Notes: a model not told the origin generated them from the sequence alone. A DNA stretch of 64,000 nucleotides from Cannabis sativa (GCF_029168945.1 NC_083603.1:930001-994000), one strand, 5' to 3'. Shown: positions 44,688-56,883, counted from the stretch's first letter. Numbers and translations are program-made.

Positions 44688-45559
44688 TACTGACCCCCAC
44701 ATCCTCACTCGTGGCAGAGGAAAACCATGGTAACAAAAGAGAAACAAAAGTTGAGAAAAAATTCCATATAAAATTAGATCATAGTTTTTTATTGTCTACA
44801 CAAGTCTAAGAATGAAAATTTCTCAAAATGATTGGTCTTAAAAATCCAAATGGCTAAATCTTCTGCTGAACTTTCAGTCTGTTATTTCTTTCCAACCAAA
44901 AGCAGCCCCATAATAAAGTTGCCAAGATTGTAGTCCACCACAAATTTAATCCTACGTTTGCTTGCACTTAACTTTTCTTTATCTTGCATAGAATTCAGGA
45001 GCGTAGTAATGAGTGTTTTTACTTTTTTTTGCTTAGTTGATTTATTTACTTTTAAGTTCTTTCCACTTGTGCTGTTTTTGCATCCAATGCAAAATTTAAA
45101 ACATTTGATTTTGACCCAATATTTCTTTATCTTGCATAGATTTCAGAAGCATAATCATGAGTGTTTTTGCTTTTTGAACATGAACCATGCTTTAGTGATT
45201 TTAGTCTTCTAGAAACTTGAACAAGTGGTTTTGGCTGGCAAGACTTGTGAAATAAAGGTAAAGAAAAACCAAGAAAAGAAGCAACTTTGCTTTTTTATCT
45301 TTAGAGAATTTTATGCCCAATTATGGTTGTCTTGTTGTTATGTGCACTTTTTTAGGTTTGACTAAGCTTTTTTTGTATGCTATTTTTATTTTTGTACTTG
45401 GTCACTAGAAAGAGTTATTCATATTAAAACACAACACAACATATATTATGTTTACACCAACAAACAGCTCAAGTGCCCTGTAATGATGTGTAATTATGGT
45501 TCTGTCCAAAACTTTTACATGAGACAATAATTGACATTGATACTTGTCCATATCAATAC
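44688..45559. other. Intergenic with diverged direct repeats
   Basis: No supported gene. Two phrases are repeated inside it: TTCTTTATCTTGCATAGA with AGTGTTTTT at about 44977 and 45122, and the TTTAAGTTCTTTCC / ACATTTGATTTT block shared with 44308-44420. Confidence 0.5.
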
Positions 45560-45885
45560 TGTTTAGGACTTTTTGTCTGTATTATGTTGTATTGTATTAG
45601 TATTATTTAATACAATATTATATTTTGTATTAATATGTTTGGGATTTGGGATCGGAACTGGGATAGGTCGAGACTCGGGTTCGAGAGCGAATTTGGATCT
45701 AGGTCGCCAATTCCGGACCCTTTGTAAATATTATAATACAAATTAATACAAATTATTTGTTTTGTATTAAATATTATGATTTACATTGTATTAAAATTTA
45801 TAATCGTAATAATTAACACAATACAATATTTTATCCAAACATTATATTATTTCTTATTTAAAACAATACGACTCTTAGGTCATAA
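45560..45885. mobile_element. MITE with terminal TTGTATTG repeats
   Basis: The left part TTAGGAC...GTATTATGTTGTATTG is mirrored at the right by AACAATACGACTCTTA. The interior shares CAAACATTATATTATTTCTT with the neighbouring element at 46.05 kb and holds a short GGGATCGGAACTGGGATAGG stretch like that element's minisatellite. Confidence 0.55.
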
Positions 45886-46049
45886 ACTCTTAGTCTCCAA
45901 CTTTGTTCATGTTGTTGCTTTGCTTGGGCAAATATAAGGCATTTCAAGTTCATGGTTGATCTCTTCTGTTCTCTTTCCCTAAATCTAATGGTTGTCATTA
46001 TATTCCAAGACTTTTGCCATTAAATTTTAGTAATGATTTAATATACAGT

Positions 46050-46585
46050 GCTCGTTTGGTATGTCGTATTGTATTATATCGTATTGTATTATATTGTATT
46101 GTGTTAGGTTGTATTATATTAGTATTATTTGATACAATACTATGTTTGGTATTGATTTGTATTAATACATCGTGTAAAGTTATAATATATTTTTAATAAA
46201 TTCGATCCAATACCGACTATGGGTCTGGGTCCAGGGTATAAGTCCGAGTCTTGGATTCGGGTCTTAGGTCCAGTCTTGGGTTTGGGTCTTGGGTTCGGAT
46301 CTGGGTTGGGATCCAAGTCCTGGGTCCGAGTCTAGGTCGAGGTCCTGGGTTTGGTCTAGGTGGGTCTAAGTTTGGGTCTCGGTCAGAGATTGGGGTTGAC
46401 TCGGATCCTTTATAAGTATTATAATACAAGCTAATATGGACTGTTTGTTATGTATTAAATAATACAACTAACATTGTATTAAAAAATTTAGTTGTAATAA
46501 TTAATACAATACATTGTTTTATTCAAACATAATATTATTTATTATTTAATATAATACGATCCTTATACAGTGTACCAAACGAGCC
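46050..46585. mobile_element. MITE with GGGTCTGGGTC-rich interior
   Basis: The left end is GCTCGTTTGGTATGTCGTAT; the right end in reverse complement is GGCTCGTTTGGTACACTGTA. Inside the AT-rich arms (GTATTGTATTATAT type) lies a 200-bp stretch (46210-46410) of degenerate GGGTC(T/C) hexamer repeats. The minus-strand 70-residue ORF over this stretch is an artefact of the repeat. Target duplication not clear. Confidence 0.65.
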
Positions 46586-46626
46586 TAATACGATACTTTT
46601 ATGGGGTTGAGTTAGTTATAGTGATT

Positions 46627-46962
46627 GAGTAATTTGCGGCATAAATATTTAAGTTTAACTCTTAGTTGCAAATGAATACCTAAGTTCAATTTTTGGCGAT
46701 AATAATATCTAAATATAATTTTGGAATTTTTGTAAGTATTTGACTGTTAACTATTATGTAAATTGCTATGTGACAATTTTTAATTGGTCCAAGTCATTAA
46801 ATTTTTATTTTTTTTAAAAAAATTAATTTAAATATACCAATAAGAAAATAATACGTGGATAATGTCTTAAAATTTAACGGTTAGGTATCTACAGAGTTCT
46901 AAAATTTATGTATTTACTTGTACTTAGAAATTAAATTTAAATATTTATGCCGCAAATTACTC
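46627..46962. mobile_element. MITE with 26-bp terminal inverted repeats
   Basis: It starts GAGTAATTTGCGGCATAAAT and its right end is the exact reverse complement over at least 26 bp, so the termini pair perfectly. The flanks TATAGTGATT (46617-46626) and TATAATAATT (46963-46972) match at 8 of 10, compatible with an aged MULE-type duplication. 336 bp, no ORF. A second copy lies at about 61973-62329. Confidence 0.8.
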
Positions 46963-48381
46963 TATAATAATTTCGTATGTTTGATCTTATTTTGACCTTT
47001 CTAATTTTATGGTCTAATACTTTTCAAATTGAATGTATACTATGTAGGTAAGGAAATTGTTTTGATATTTTGGGTTCTTGTGCTCTTTAACACTGGTTTT
47101 GGTCATTGATTGTATAATTATTTCATTATGGTTTAACTCTAATTGTAATATTAACTTTTGGTTTATGAATAATTAAAATATTGCCATATTGGGACTCTGA
47201 TTACTGTCCTTTGGCATCATCATTGGAATCTTATCACCAATTTGTATGGTGACAATTTCCTATAAAGAGAATAAAAAGACAGGACACCAAAACAGTACCT
47301 TAATTAACTGTTTGGTTTTTTTAAGCAACAAACAACAATTATGGTCCATAATTATGTATATATATTTATATTTTAATGAGAAAATTGCAAAAAAAAGGAT
47401 TTTTTTTTTTTTAAAAAAAAAGTTCATGCAAGTAAGTTCTTAACTTCAAAAAAATAACTTTCATAGTCCTTAAATTCAAGATTTTTGTAAGTTCGTTAGT
47501 TTGAGATTTTTCTACATCAAATGAAATTTGGAAACTTTTACCGCAATTTTCTGAATTTTAAACACGGTTAGAACTACCAAAAGAAACTTTAAAATTGATC
47601 TAAAATAATTCATTAAGATGTTTTTATTGGCAGCACTTGCACCTAAAAAAAAATTAGGGTAATTACCTTAAATACTATTTTTTTATTTTTTTTTTCAAAT
47701 TTATAGTTTTGATTTCTAAAGTAGTTGCAGCGCTAGTTGCAATAAGGATTTCTGTATGATTTTTTGTTACAATTTAGGTTGCAGCACTAGTTGCAAGAGA
47801 AGTTTCTATGTAGAATTCCATAAAAATACAAAAAAAAAAAACTATTTTAAAGTGTAAAAATGAAAAAATCCAAAAAATTATAAATGTACCTTATTTTAAT
47901 GATTTTTTATATAAAAAATATTTATTTAATTGTATTTTTAAAACTTTCGCCTTTTAATTCATATTCTTAAAAATATATTTTTCAAGAATAAAAAAATTAT
48001 ATTTTAAATATTATAAAAAAAAATAAATTATATAAAAGTTTATTAAAAAAAAAATTATCCATAGTTTATATTTATTATTTTGTAATAGAACTCCCTAAAT
48101 AAAAAATATATATATATATATATAAATAAAATTACTTTTCAAAATTCCCCTTATTCCTATTTATAAAGTTACACAGAAATATATATATTATTAAATTATC
48201 TCATGATTAATAATGTTACATGCAAATACCAAATGTCCTCAATATACAATGTGAACACAACTCACATCAACAAATGTCTTCAATATATAATGTGATCACA
48301 TCAAGATGACACTTGTTCTTCCCCAAACAAAACTTTAATTTACTTTCATTTTATTATTATTACTATTTTACAAAACTATTA
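46963..48381. other. Intergenic, AT-rich
   Basis: No supported gene. It contains GCAGC(G/A)CTAGTTGCAA twice (about 47728 and 47789) and a (TA)n run near 48105-48125. Confidence 0.5.
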
Positions 48382-49470
48382 TTATTGAGATTGAAACCTA
48401 ATAAAAACATGGTAACTTTGGCCAACAATTTTCCCCAAAAACTTACCCAAATCACCATACTCTTCAAGAACCTTAACATCAGCCTTGCACCTAATAAGTT
48501 GAGGAAAATAAAGCCAAAAACTGGTCAACATAACAAACCCCATAGTCAACGCTCCAGACACCACACCAGGCAACCTCCACGTGTCACACAAACCTTTCTT
48601 CAAAACAATCTCAACCGTTAAACATAACCCATGCAACACAAAGAATGACGTCACTTCCCACGTGGGAGTCGCACGTGACACGTAGAAGTACATTAGCTCA
48701 TGAACCAAACCGGACACTACAAAAGTTGCCACTATAGCAGGTAGTGGGGCCCACTTGTACCCTAAGAAAGTTGATGAGAATCTATAAGTGGGTAAAAATA
48801 CAGTGGGACGCAGTATACGCGTTACTATGAGGTTCCACCTTTTACCCCAAAAATCTTGTAGTGAGGTTGAAAGGTATGGCTCGTTGAAATGTGGCTCGAG
48901 CTCAAGACCCACCATGGCTCGAGCCAAGGTAGCCACAATGACCAAAGTGGTCTCTAGTACAAGATATGTTATAATGAAGTAAAGAATCAAAACCACAATA
49001 TTATGGTAATAATTTTGGCTATTTTTATTATTATTATTAATATTGTTACATATTTGAATAAGAATGGCCAAAAGAAGAGTTTTTAAAGTGAAACTAATTG
49101 TTGGTTGTTTATTATTATTAGGGTTTTTTTGAGATGGGTTTTTGGTCTTTTCCTTAATTTCGATTGGGAAAGAAGCAATCACTAAAAATTGACCAAATGA
49201 GAGATTATTTGAAGATGATAAAGGGCCTTTGTTGTAAGCTAAGAGTAAGAGTTTGAAGTTAGCTAACCATGAGTAGCAAAAGCTAGTTGCACCAACTAAA
49301 TTAACTGAATTTAGTTTGAGTGGGAGAAAGAGAAAGAGTGATATTATTGGTAGGTAAAAGATGAGTCTTTTAGTACCCTTTGAGATTAGTTTACTTATAA
49401 CATAACAATATGTTAAAGAAACCAACACTGAAATCCATACCTTGATGAAGTTGTTCATTTCACCCTCCAT
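48382..49470 (-). CDS. Wax-synthase-like MBOAT acyltransferase 2
   Basis: Intronless, 362 residues starting MEGEMNNFIKVW at 49470. It has the same architecture as the other copies: an N-terminal pair of hydrophobic helices with KGTKRLIFYLP, then SWLANFKLLLLAYNKGPL, a variable loop, HFNEPYLSTSLQDFWGKRWN (NEP 196-198), GLVHELMYFY (His257), FFVLHGLCLTVE (His280) and RCKADVKVLEEYGDLGKFL at the end. The variable loop holds an Asn-rich run (about 118-149) encoded by AT-rich triplet repeats, not seen in the others. Closest to copy 3 by residue pattern and by shared DNA just upstream. Expected to esterify a fatty alcohol or sterol in the ER; substrate unknown. Confidence 0.93.
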   Translation of the reverse strand: MEGEMNNFIKVWISVLVSLTYCYVISKLISKGTKRLIFYLPIISLFLFLPLKLNSVNLVGATSFCYSWLANFKLLLLAYNKGPLSSSNNLSFGQFLVIASFPIEIKEKTKNPSQKNPNNNKQPTISFTLKTLLLAILIQICNNINNNNKNSQNYYHNIVVLILYFIITYLVLETTLVIVATLARAMVGLELEPHFNEPYLSTSLQDFWGKRWNLIVTRILRPTVFLPTYRFSSTFLGYKWAPLPAIVATFVVSGLVHELMYFYVSRATPTWEVTSFFVLHGLCLTVEIVLKKGLCDTWRLPGVVSGALTMGFVMLTSFWLYFPQLIRCKADVKVLEEYGDLGKFLGKIVGQSYHVFIRFQSQ

Positions 49471-51849
49471 ATTTTCTGAGTTGATGATATATATATATGT
49501 ATTTGATGAAGAGAAGAGATTTTTTTACCTTGATATGGATCCTAATAGTTGTGTAGAAATGGTATATATATATTGGAGAAAGTGGAGGAGTCGATAGAAC
49601 CAAAGTTCTTTCTTCTTTTTTAGGGAAAGTGTGGTTGAAGTAATGAGAGAGGCAGTGTATATAGAGAGCACTTTTATTTCATTTATTACTTGTAAGGAAA
49701 TATATATATTTTATAACATAAATTCATTCACATGGCTTGTTAGATATATATATTTATTTGTATATACGAAGTTAGTGGCTTTGAGTTTTTGACATATGTT
49801 GGGATATATATGCTTTATTTTGCTTCATCATAAATACTTTTGATTTGTGTCTAATTAGAACTTTTGTTCTAAAATTTGCATTCATTTATTAAATCATATT
49901 TTTTAAACTCGTTAATTTTTTTAAAAAATTATTAAAATTGTTAAATTTAAAGATTTTTGTATAATTTTATCAACAAAAGTCTGACATAGATAAAAATCTA
50001 AAGGATTCAATTTGGTACATATTAAAGTTCGAAAGACATTTGATAAATATCAAAATTTGGAAGCACGATTTAGTACATGAACATTTGTTACGTTAGTAAA
50101 ATTAAAAAAAAAATAAACAAAAATTTATCAATAATTTAGATAAATTTTTAACCATCTAAAAAATTAGAAGAATCTTAATTAGCCCTGATTTATTATCTCT
50201 TTTGTAATCAAACAAAATGTAATAGTTTATTTATTGTGGTTATATTGTCCTACATGAAATAAATAATAGAATATTGTGAACATGTGTTACTTCATTTATA
50301 TATTATTAAATATTAGTTTTAAAATATAACTCTACAATTCTCAACATTGTTAACTCTTACAACTAATTTAGAATGTGATCAAGATGTTAATTTGATTATA
50401 ATACATTTCCCTTTTTGGTTATTATTAGGAGGGGAAGTTTGAATTTAAAATAACTTTATGATCTTTATAGAAAGAAAATAAATATAAATAGCCTAAAATC
50501 AAAAACTAGATCCTTATAAGTAGCCTCGGTCACCAAATTTTGGGTTGATTTACCACTAATGCCAATTTATAGTAAGAGAATGAACTAAAACATTTATTGT
50601 TGCTTGCTTGTCTATTTTATTTTAATTAGTATATAGTGTATGTAGGTATATATTTGACATATAATATTTAATAGAAGAGAGTAGAAATATAATTAAACAA
50701 TAATTTTAAACATGCGTTCTTTGACTATATAATGATAGTTAATTTATTATTTTTGTTTGCAATTAGGCTAATTATTAACCTCTTTAATATATACGTACGT
50801 TAGCTAAGAAAATATTTACAAAAAAGAAAAAGAAAAAGAGAAAAACGTTACAAAGAAAAAGCACTCATACGTTACAACAAATTAAATATTATATATTATG
50901 CAAAAATATTTTATATATATATAGAAGAGATTTAAATGATTATGATGGTTATATTTATTTTTAATTGTTGGATTATTATTAGATAGTTGTGATTAATTTA
51001 AAAATTTACTAAAAATAATTAATAAATTAACCGTAATTTAATACTAATCTAGTTTGATTTATTTTTTATTTTTTTTGAATAGCTTGATTTATTTTTTAAA
51101 AATAAAAAAATATATACACATAAATTTTTGAAAAATTTTTATTAAAAAAATAATTTATTTGAGTATATAATTAATTTAGATTTAAAAATAAAATTGTATT
51201 AGTTTTTTCTTTTCTTTCGATAGATTAGTTATATATTATTAGTTTTATTGATAAACAGCCAAATAATGGATTTGTCTACCAATATAACTAATAGATTACA
51301 ATATATTAAAATTTAATATTTAATCATCAATATAATTAATATTAGTGTTGTTTTCTTTCATATATAACTTATAAGTTTCATCATATTCATATCATTGACA
51401 CATATTATATATTAAAATTTTAGGATAATTTTATAATACATCTCTTAAAAAAATGTTTTGGTAGATGTTTTATTTATTTTAATATTCAAAAAAAATATTT
51501 AATCTATTTTTTTTTCATAATTGTATAAATCTTATTTAAGAGTTTTTAGATTTAATATTTATGAGTAAAATAGCCATATATTTAAGAGTTAGGTCATCAA
51601 GATAATTAATATTAATTGTTTTTTATATATATAACGCACAAGTTCCATATTCATATATCATTGACACATATTATATATTGAAAAAGATACTTTATTTTGA
51701 TTCTTATAATAACAATTAATGGTGTATTTATAAATCTTTTGTTTGTATTTATTAATTTCATTTTAATATTTAAGACATGTACTATATATCATATTTCTTA
51801 AAACAGCACCAAAATTTGCATATTTTTAAACCAACTTTTTAGTTTTTAT
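49471..51849. other. Upstream region of acyltransferase 2 and spacer
   Basis: TTGATGAAGAGAAGAGATTT at about 49503 resembles DNA upstream of acyltransferase 3 (58043). A TATATATATA stretch at 49563-49572 could act as a TATA region on the minus strand. About 51424-51560 is a half-copy of the fold-back family (TTTTATAATACATCTCTTAA, GGTAGATG). No other gene. Confidence 0.5.
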
Positions 51850-52560
51850 ATTATCAGCTTTACACCGAAAGTGTTGTGAAAAAATAGGTCAACGTCACTA
51901 AACCAATAGTCAACGTATACTCTTGATATCAAACCTTATTAACCACCACGTGTCGGTCCAAGACCTACTTGAAAATGATCTGGACCGTGTAATTAGCACA
52001 ATTTATGCACAATGATGACACGTGGGAGGCACGTGCAACATGCATGAACAGAATACGAAGAAGAAGATGTAGAGAAAGTAAAGATCTATATGTTTTTTTT
52101 TAAAAAAAAAATATTGAAAAATTTTTAGGTCCACAAATTCTACCTTGTAAATAATAATAATATGGTATAACCTTAACGATAGAGTTTTAATAATTAAATA
52201 AATATTATTAAATTAAATCTATCAAATAAAATAATAATATAGTACATTCGTTCTTTGCAAACAAAAATAACCAAAACAAGAGTAGTCTTTGAGCTTGTGG
52301 AAATGTTGCTTATTGACTTGTTTCATCGCTTTTTTGTTGTCTTGGATTTGTTCTTTGTAAGGCAAGGGCGAACACTCGAAGTAGAATAGCTAAAGAAGAG
52401 CCTTTGCGGGGAAGTTGATTAGATATCGAACGTTTATTAGTTTGTTTCGCCGTTAACTACTTATTAACCCTAGTGAATATGATTTTGAAGGTAATAAGTT
52501 GATTTTGTGGCCAGCCAAGAAATGAAAAAGGCAATGTCAACTCCTATATAAGTTTTTACA
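51850..52560 (-). pseudogene. Decayed wax-synthase-like acyltransferase (copy-4-like)
   Basis: Minus-strand pieces in gene order. About 52545-52500 gives AFFISWLATKS, matching AFFISWLANFK. About 52440-52380 gives RYLINFPAKALLLAILLRVF. 52060-51850 aligns with the conserved C-terminal third, including the CACGTGGGAGGCACG and CCACGTGTC stretches and an RCKAD-like end. The middle, with the NEP and QDFWG signature, is missing, and stops are frequent. DNA upstream (52640-52780) resembles that upstream of copy 4 (59605-59750), so it is probably a dead duplicate of copy 4. Confidence 0.8.
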
Positions 52561-52849
52561 TATTATGAGCAAAATTGGGACAAAATTTAACAATATGGAG
52601 ACTTTAATTTTGATACCTTTATTTTACTTATATATATTGAATTGAAGCCATAAGTACTCTTTTATCTTTATTACTTTATTTTTGGTATTGTTTCTATAAT
52701 TAGAACATGAAACAAGTAAAAAAAAATGAGTCTTAATTATGTTGAAAGAAGTACTTGTCCAAGTGATGGAAGAGTTGAAATTAAAATTGGTAAAGGTATA
52801 TTAGATTTGAGATAAATTAATCATGATAGAGAATTATCATTAGTCCAAA

Positions 52850-54200
52850 GCTAAAATAAAACCAAAGTCTTATAAAAACTTGGATAATCCCGACCACTAA
52901 ACTCTTGCCTCACCAAGAGAAATAGCCAGTTTGATAAAATTATGAGCAATAAGCGTATCACAAACTAAATAAATATCTTGTAAAATTAAATTATAAGTCG
53001 CTAAATAAACTTCTTTTTTGTTCACAAATTTTTGTAACAACTTGGCAGTCTCTCTCCACCTTGATATTATTATTATTATTATTTTTTTTTTGAAAGTAGT
53101 CTTTATTAATCAAAGCTCAAAACTACAAAGAATGAGAGAGGTTAGCTATACAATGCTTAGCTAACCACTCAGGAAAAGAATTGAGAAAAGATTGAGTTAA
53201 ATGGTACTCAAGGCTTCTCTTGGCTAATCTATGTGCAATCTCATTATCTTTCCTATACACAAAATTGAGCTTTGTACAACGGGGAAACCTTTGGTGGCGC
53301 TTGATCTTATTTATAACCGATCTGTCCATAGTGAGGGAGTTGCTCCCACCATTGAACTCATCCACTAACTGCTTACAGTCCGTGCGCACTTCAAACTGGC
53401 TGTTGGTGTCAATCGGGCAGCTCTTCAAGGCAGCCAATATTGCTTCAGCTTCGGCAATGGTCACCGAGCTGCAGTGAGGGAGAAAACACATACCTGCTGC
53501 CTGAATGTTGGCCTTCCAATCTGTCCACATGAACCCCAAACCAACGCCTACTGCCCCTGGAATCAACGCTGCATCGCAATATACACAGTAAACACCTTCG
53601 GGGGGGCCTGCCAGCCGTGCAACCTGTCCTTCTGGTGTGAGATGTCGCTGCAGCGATCAATGGTGATGGTTGTAGGCTTGGGGTAGCTATTAAGCACCCA
53701 TTCAATTAGTCTCTCACCATTCATAGTAGGTAAGTGGTTCCACAACCGGTTTCTATTCTCCCAAATAGCCCAACTAATTTTAATTACCTCTTCAAACTCA
53801 TCTATAGACAAATGGTGTTTTATCTCCACCTTGATATTATAATAACCAAGATGATAGCATAATTGTGATCCCACCAATATAGTCATAGCTTCAGCTACAG
53901 ATTGAGCAAGGAGACCGACGACGAGAATAACGGCAGACGCCACTCACCGTCCAGTATGGCCCTACGAATCACCACTCCAAACCCCATACACCCATCAGAG
54001 GGATGTAACCCAGCATCAACGTTGAGCTTGTACCACCAGTCAATCGGTAGGTACCATGGATGCTCAGGGGGTTGCTCCTCCAGCTTGACAATTGGCTTCC
54101 AACATGGTCACACCGTCCAATCTCCCTTGGGCTTCTTGATATTTCCGAGCATACAAACAAAAAAGTCCAACCCAACACCCCTTCGACATCGAGTAGTTTA
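52850..54200 (-). mobile_element. Older LINE ORF2 3' part, interrupted
   Basis: Minus-strand RNase H domain begins near 54040 with WWYKLNVDAGLHPSDGCMGF. It continues AEAMTILVGSQLCYHLGYYN and NIKVE at 53823, then resumes on the other side of an insertion at 53070 as NIKVERDCQVVT and ends with LIAHNFIKLAISLGEARV near 52900. These are the standard successive motifs of a plant LINE RNase H. Small frame breaks are present and no upstream domain is complete. Confidence 0.85.
53071..53822 (-). mobile_element. Younger 5'-truncated LINE nested in the older LINE
   Basis: It is flanked by an exact 18-bp target duplication, TCTCCACCTTGATATTAT (53053-53070 and 53823-53840). The poly(A) end is at the left (T/TAT run 53071-53101). 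The minus strand encodes ISWAIWENRNRLWNHLPT and, after a frame break near 53570, an RNase H domain with GVGLGFMWTD, IAEAEAILAALKSC, VRTDCKQLVDEF and RKDNEIAHRLAKRSL. It ends in a stop just before the tail. 752 bp, strongly 5'-truncated, as is usual for LINE insertions. Confidence 0.92.
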
Positions 54201-54744
54201 TGTTCATATATTCAATGATTTTGACGATACTAATTTCGGCAAAGAAAAACTAGGAGTCTCTCCATTTCTCCTCTTTTGAGAATAAATTCATGTTCACAAA
54301 GAAAAAAGAGAAGATTAATCCGAGCCATTTGTTTAGACGTAAGAGTCTACCAATTTAATTATAGGTCCAAGACTTGACAACCTCTTATAGCGCAAGAAAT
54401 AAGGTGTAGTAGTGCTGGATTATTATCCCACATTGTTGTATTATTATTATTTTGGATTTATGATTTGTTATAAATAAAATATGTTCTGTTAAAACTTTTA
54501 GAGGTTATGAGTTTATTTTTACCCATAACTACACCATCACCTTTTGATTTTCATGAAACTTTCATTGCATAAAGTACTTCACTGCATCCTAACTTTTTTT
54601 TTTGAAAAATAAAGATTAAAAATCGAAAAATAGAAACCTTAAATTTAAATAATTAATTAAATAAAAAAAAATAATGTACAAAAAAGTATTGTATTTTAAC
54701 ATGTATATGTATGTGAAGTTGGTTTGTTGCTAAGGTGACTGTTC
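54201..54744. other. Intergenic with duplicated TAT-rich motif
   Basis: No gene. TATCCCACATTGTTGTATTA and the following TATTATTTTGGATTTATGAT (about 54430-54470) resemble CCCACATTGTTATTATTATT and what follows near 60328, downstream of acyltransferase 5. This suggests that flanks of the acyltransferase genes were duplicated with them. Confidence 0.5.
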
Positions 54745-56250
54745 ATGGCGTCTAGTAGTCACAGTACACGTACACTAGAAAAGAGTCATGCACAAATACA
54801 TTTGGAGGAGGAGGAAGAATGGATCCTGATTGCGGATGAATCGGAGGGGGATGAACTTGTTTTTGATGATCGTTGGTGCTTGGTGGAGAAGTTTCTCAAA
54901 GGAAGAGCGATTGATTTCAATGTAATGAGGCACTTGTTGGCTTCTCTGTGGCAGCCAGGTAAGGGAGTTTTCATTAAAGAGTTAGATACAAACTTGTATC
55001 TATTCCAGTTCTATCATGAAATCGATATCCAGAGTATTATTGATGGTAGTCCTTTGGACCTTCAATAAATTTTCATTGGTGTTTCATCAATTGAAAACTA
55101 GGGAGAATCCAAAATTGGTTCAGTTGCATAAGCTTGATATGTGGATTCAAATACATGACTTGAGAATCGAATTTATGATGGATAGAGTGGTGAAAAGTGC
55201 TGGAAGTTATGTAGAATCGTATGTCAAGTCGAACCTGAAAAACTTTAATGGTATTTGGCAGGATTATCTTCAGGTGCGTGCTACCATTGATGTGGAAAAA
55301 CCTTTGAAAAGGAGATCTCCGTGATTATAACCTTGCTTTTCTTGGAAAACAAGGGTGGCGCCTTTTGACGAACGAAGATTCCTTGGTCAATAAAATTTAT
55401 AAAGCTAGATATTATCCCTCGGGTAGCTTTCTTAACGCTACTCTTGGTCAAAATCCGAGCTTTATTTGGCGTAATATCTTTGAGGCTCAGTCTTTCATTC
55501 GGGCTGGGGTTAGGAGACTGATTGGCTGTGGTCATGATGTTAGCATTCTTAATGACCCATGGTTGCTAGACTTGGAGAACCCATATGTTACGTCGGTTAA
55601 TCCTGGTTTAGTCAATCAAATGGTCTCTACCCTATTTCTTTTGGATTCTTCGGCTTGGGACTTGGAATTGGTGGAAGATATGTTTGAAGTTAGAAATAGA
55701 AATCTTATTGCTTCTATTCAACTTAGTGCTACAACTATTAGAGATGAATGGTATTGGAGCCGTGAGCCCTTATGGTTTTTACACTGTGAAAAGCACTTAT
55801 AAACTCTTGCAAGAAAACTCTGTTGCTGGTGCGAATGTTGAAAACCAGGCGGAGTGGAAGCTGTTGTGGCAGGTGGATGTTCCTCCAAAAATCCACCATT
55901 TTCTTTGGCGAGCGATATCGGGATGCCTCCCAACTAAGAACAACTTAACACTAAACATGTGTATGTGGATTTGATGTGTCCATTCTGCAATTTAGCTAGT
56001 GAATCCATTCATCATGTTCTATTAGAGTGTGGCTTTGCTCAATCATGTTGGAGAGTTTCGGGTGTCAATATGGTTGCTAGTTTGGGAGCCAATTTCAGCA
56101 GTTGATTTTTCAAGGTTGCCGAGACTCAAAGTCAGACGTTGGTGTGTGAAGCGGCCATGGTTGGTTGGAAAATTTGGGCTGCTAGGAATGATGTGTTTCG
56201 AGATACCTTTTACAAATGATATTGGCATACCAAGAGTTCTCTTTAGAACT
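54745..56250 (+). mobile_element. Internally deleted LINE (ORF start joined to ORF end)
   Basis: 54745-55310 encodes a DUF4283-like N-terminal region in two frames (DDRWCLVEKFLKGRAIDFNV, then KLDMWIQIHDLRIEFM). At about 55310 it passes to the distal ORF2: DYNLAFLGKQGWRLL, VNKIYKARYYPSGSFL, the zf-RVT segment EWKLLWQVDVPPKIHHFLWR, CPFCNLASESIHHVLLECGF, and WKIWAARNDVF near 56190. The endonuclease and almost all of the reverse transcriptase are missing between, so it cannot move itself. Frames change near 55016, 55320 and 55770. Confidence 0.85.
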
Positions 56251-56883
56251 TGAGAATATTATTCCACTAGTTTGCTTAATGGAATAGACCTGAATTTTCT
56301 CCAGCTGAGATTTAATAAAAAATGCTTTCATTCTCTCCTTTTATTCACTTTCTTTTTCTTTGCTTTTAGAAGCAAAAAGAAGGTTTAATATTCAACAACC
56401 AGTTATATTTTCAAACTAGCATATTATTTTGTATAAAAATACAATTAAAACTCAACAAACTATATTAAAATTCAATTATTATTTTTACGGAATAACACCA
56501 TATTTTACCTAAAAAATGCAATTAAAACTCAACAAACTATGCGAAAGCCAAAAGTAAAAGTATCAGTTACTTCTAGAAGCAAGAAACAAAAAAAATGGTT
56601 AAAATTCAACAATTTTGTTAGTTTTAAAAAATAAGGTTAATTTGTGTAAAAATGTAATTAATTAATTGCTATATTTATAATGAAATTTCTAAATAGGGAT
56701 GGAAAAAGTCAGAAAACATATGTAAGCATTTTCCAAATTATACAAATATATTCATAATAAAATTATTTATGAGCCAATTTTTTTTTGACTAAACATCAAT
56801 CATTGTTTACAAAAATTAAATAAGTATTACATAGAAGAATCATTAAATTAGGCATTATACCTATAATTGAGACTCATACTTGG
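56251..56883. other. Intergenic, AT-rich
   Basis: No gene. Two similar phrases, AATACAATTAAAACTCAACA near 56437 and AATGCAATTAAAACTCAACA near 56515, mark a diverged direct repeat. Confidence 0.5.

Noticed and set aside
46217..46429. Minus-strand 70-codon Arg/Pro/Asp-rich ORF
   Set aside because: Translation of a degenerate GGGTC repeat inside a MITE.
49476..49528. 5'-UTR intron of acyltransferase 2
   Set aside because: GT and AG are present, but the interval is 53 bp, below the usual minimum for plant introns.
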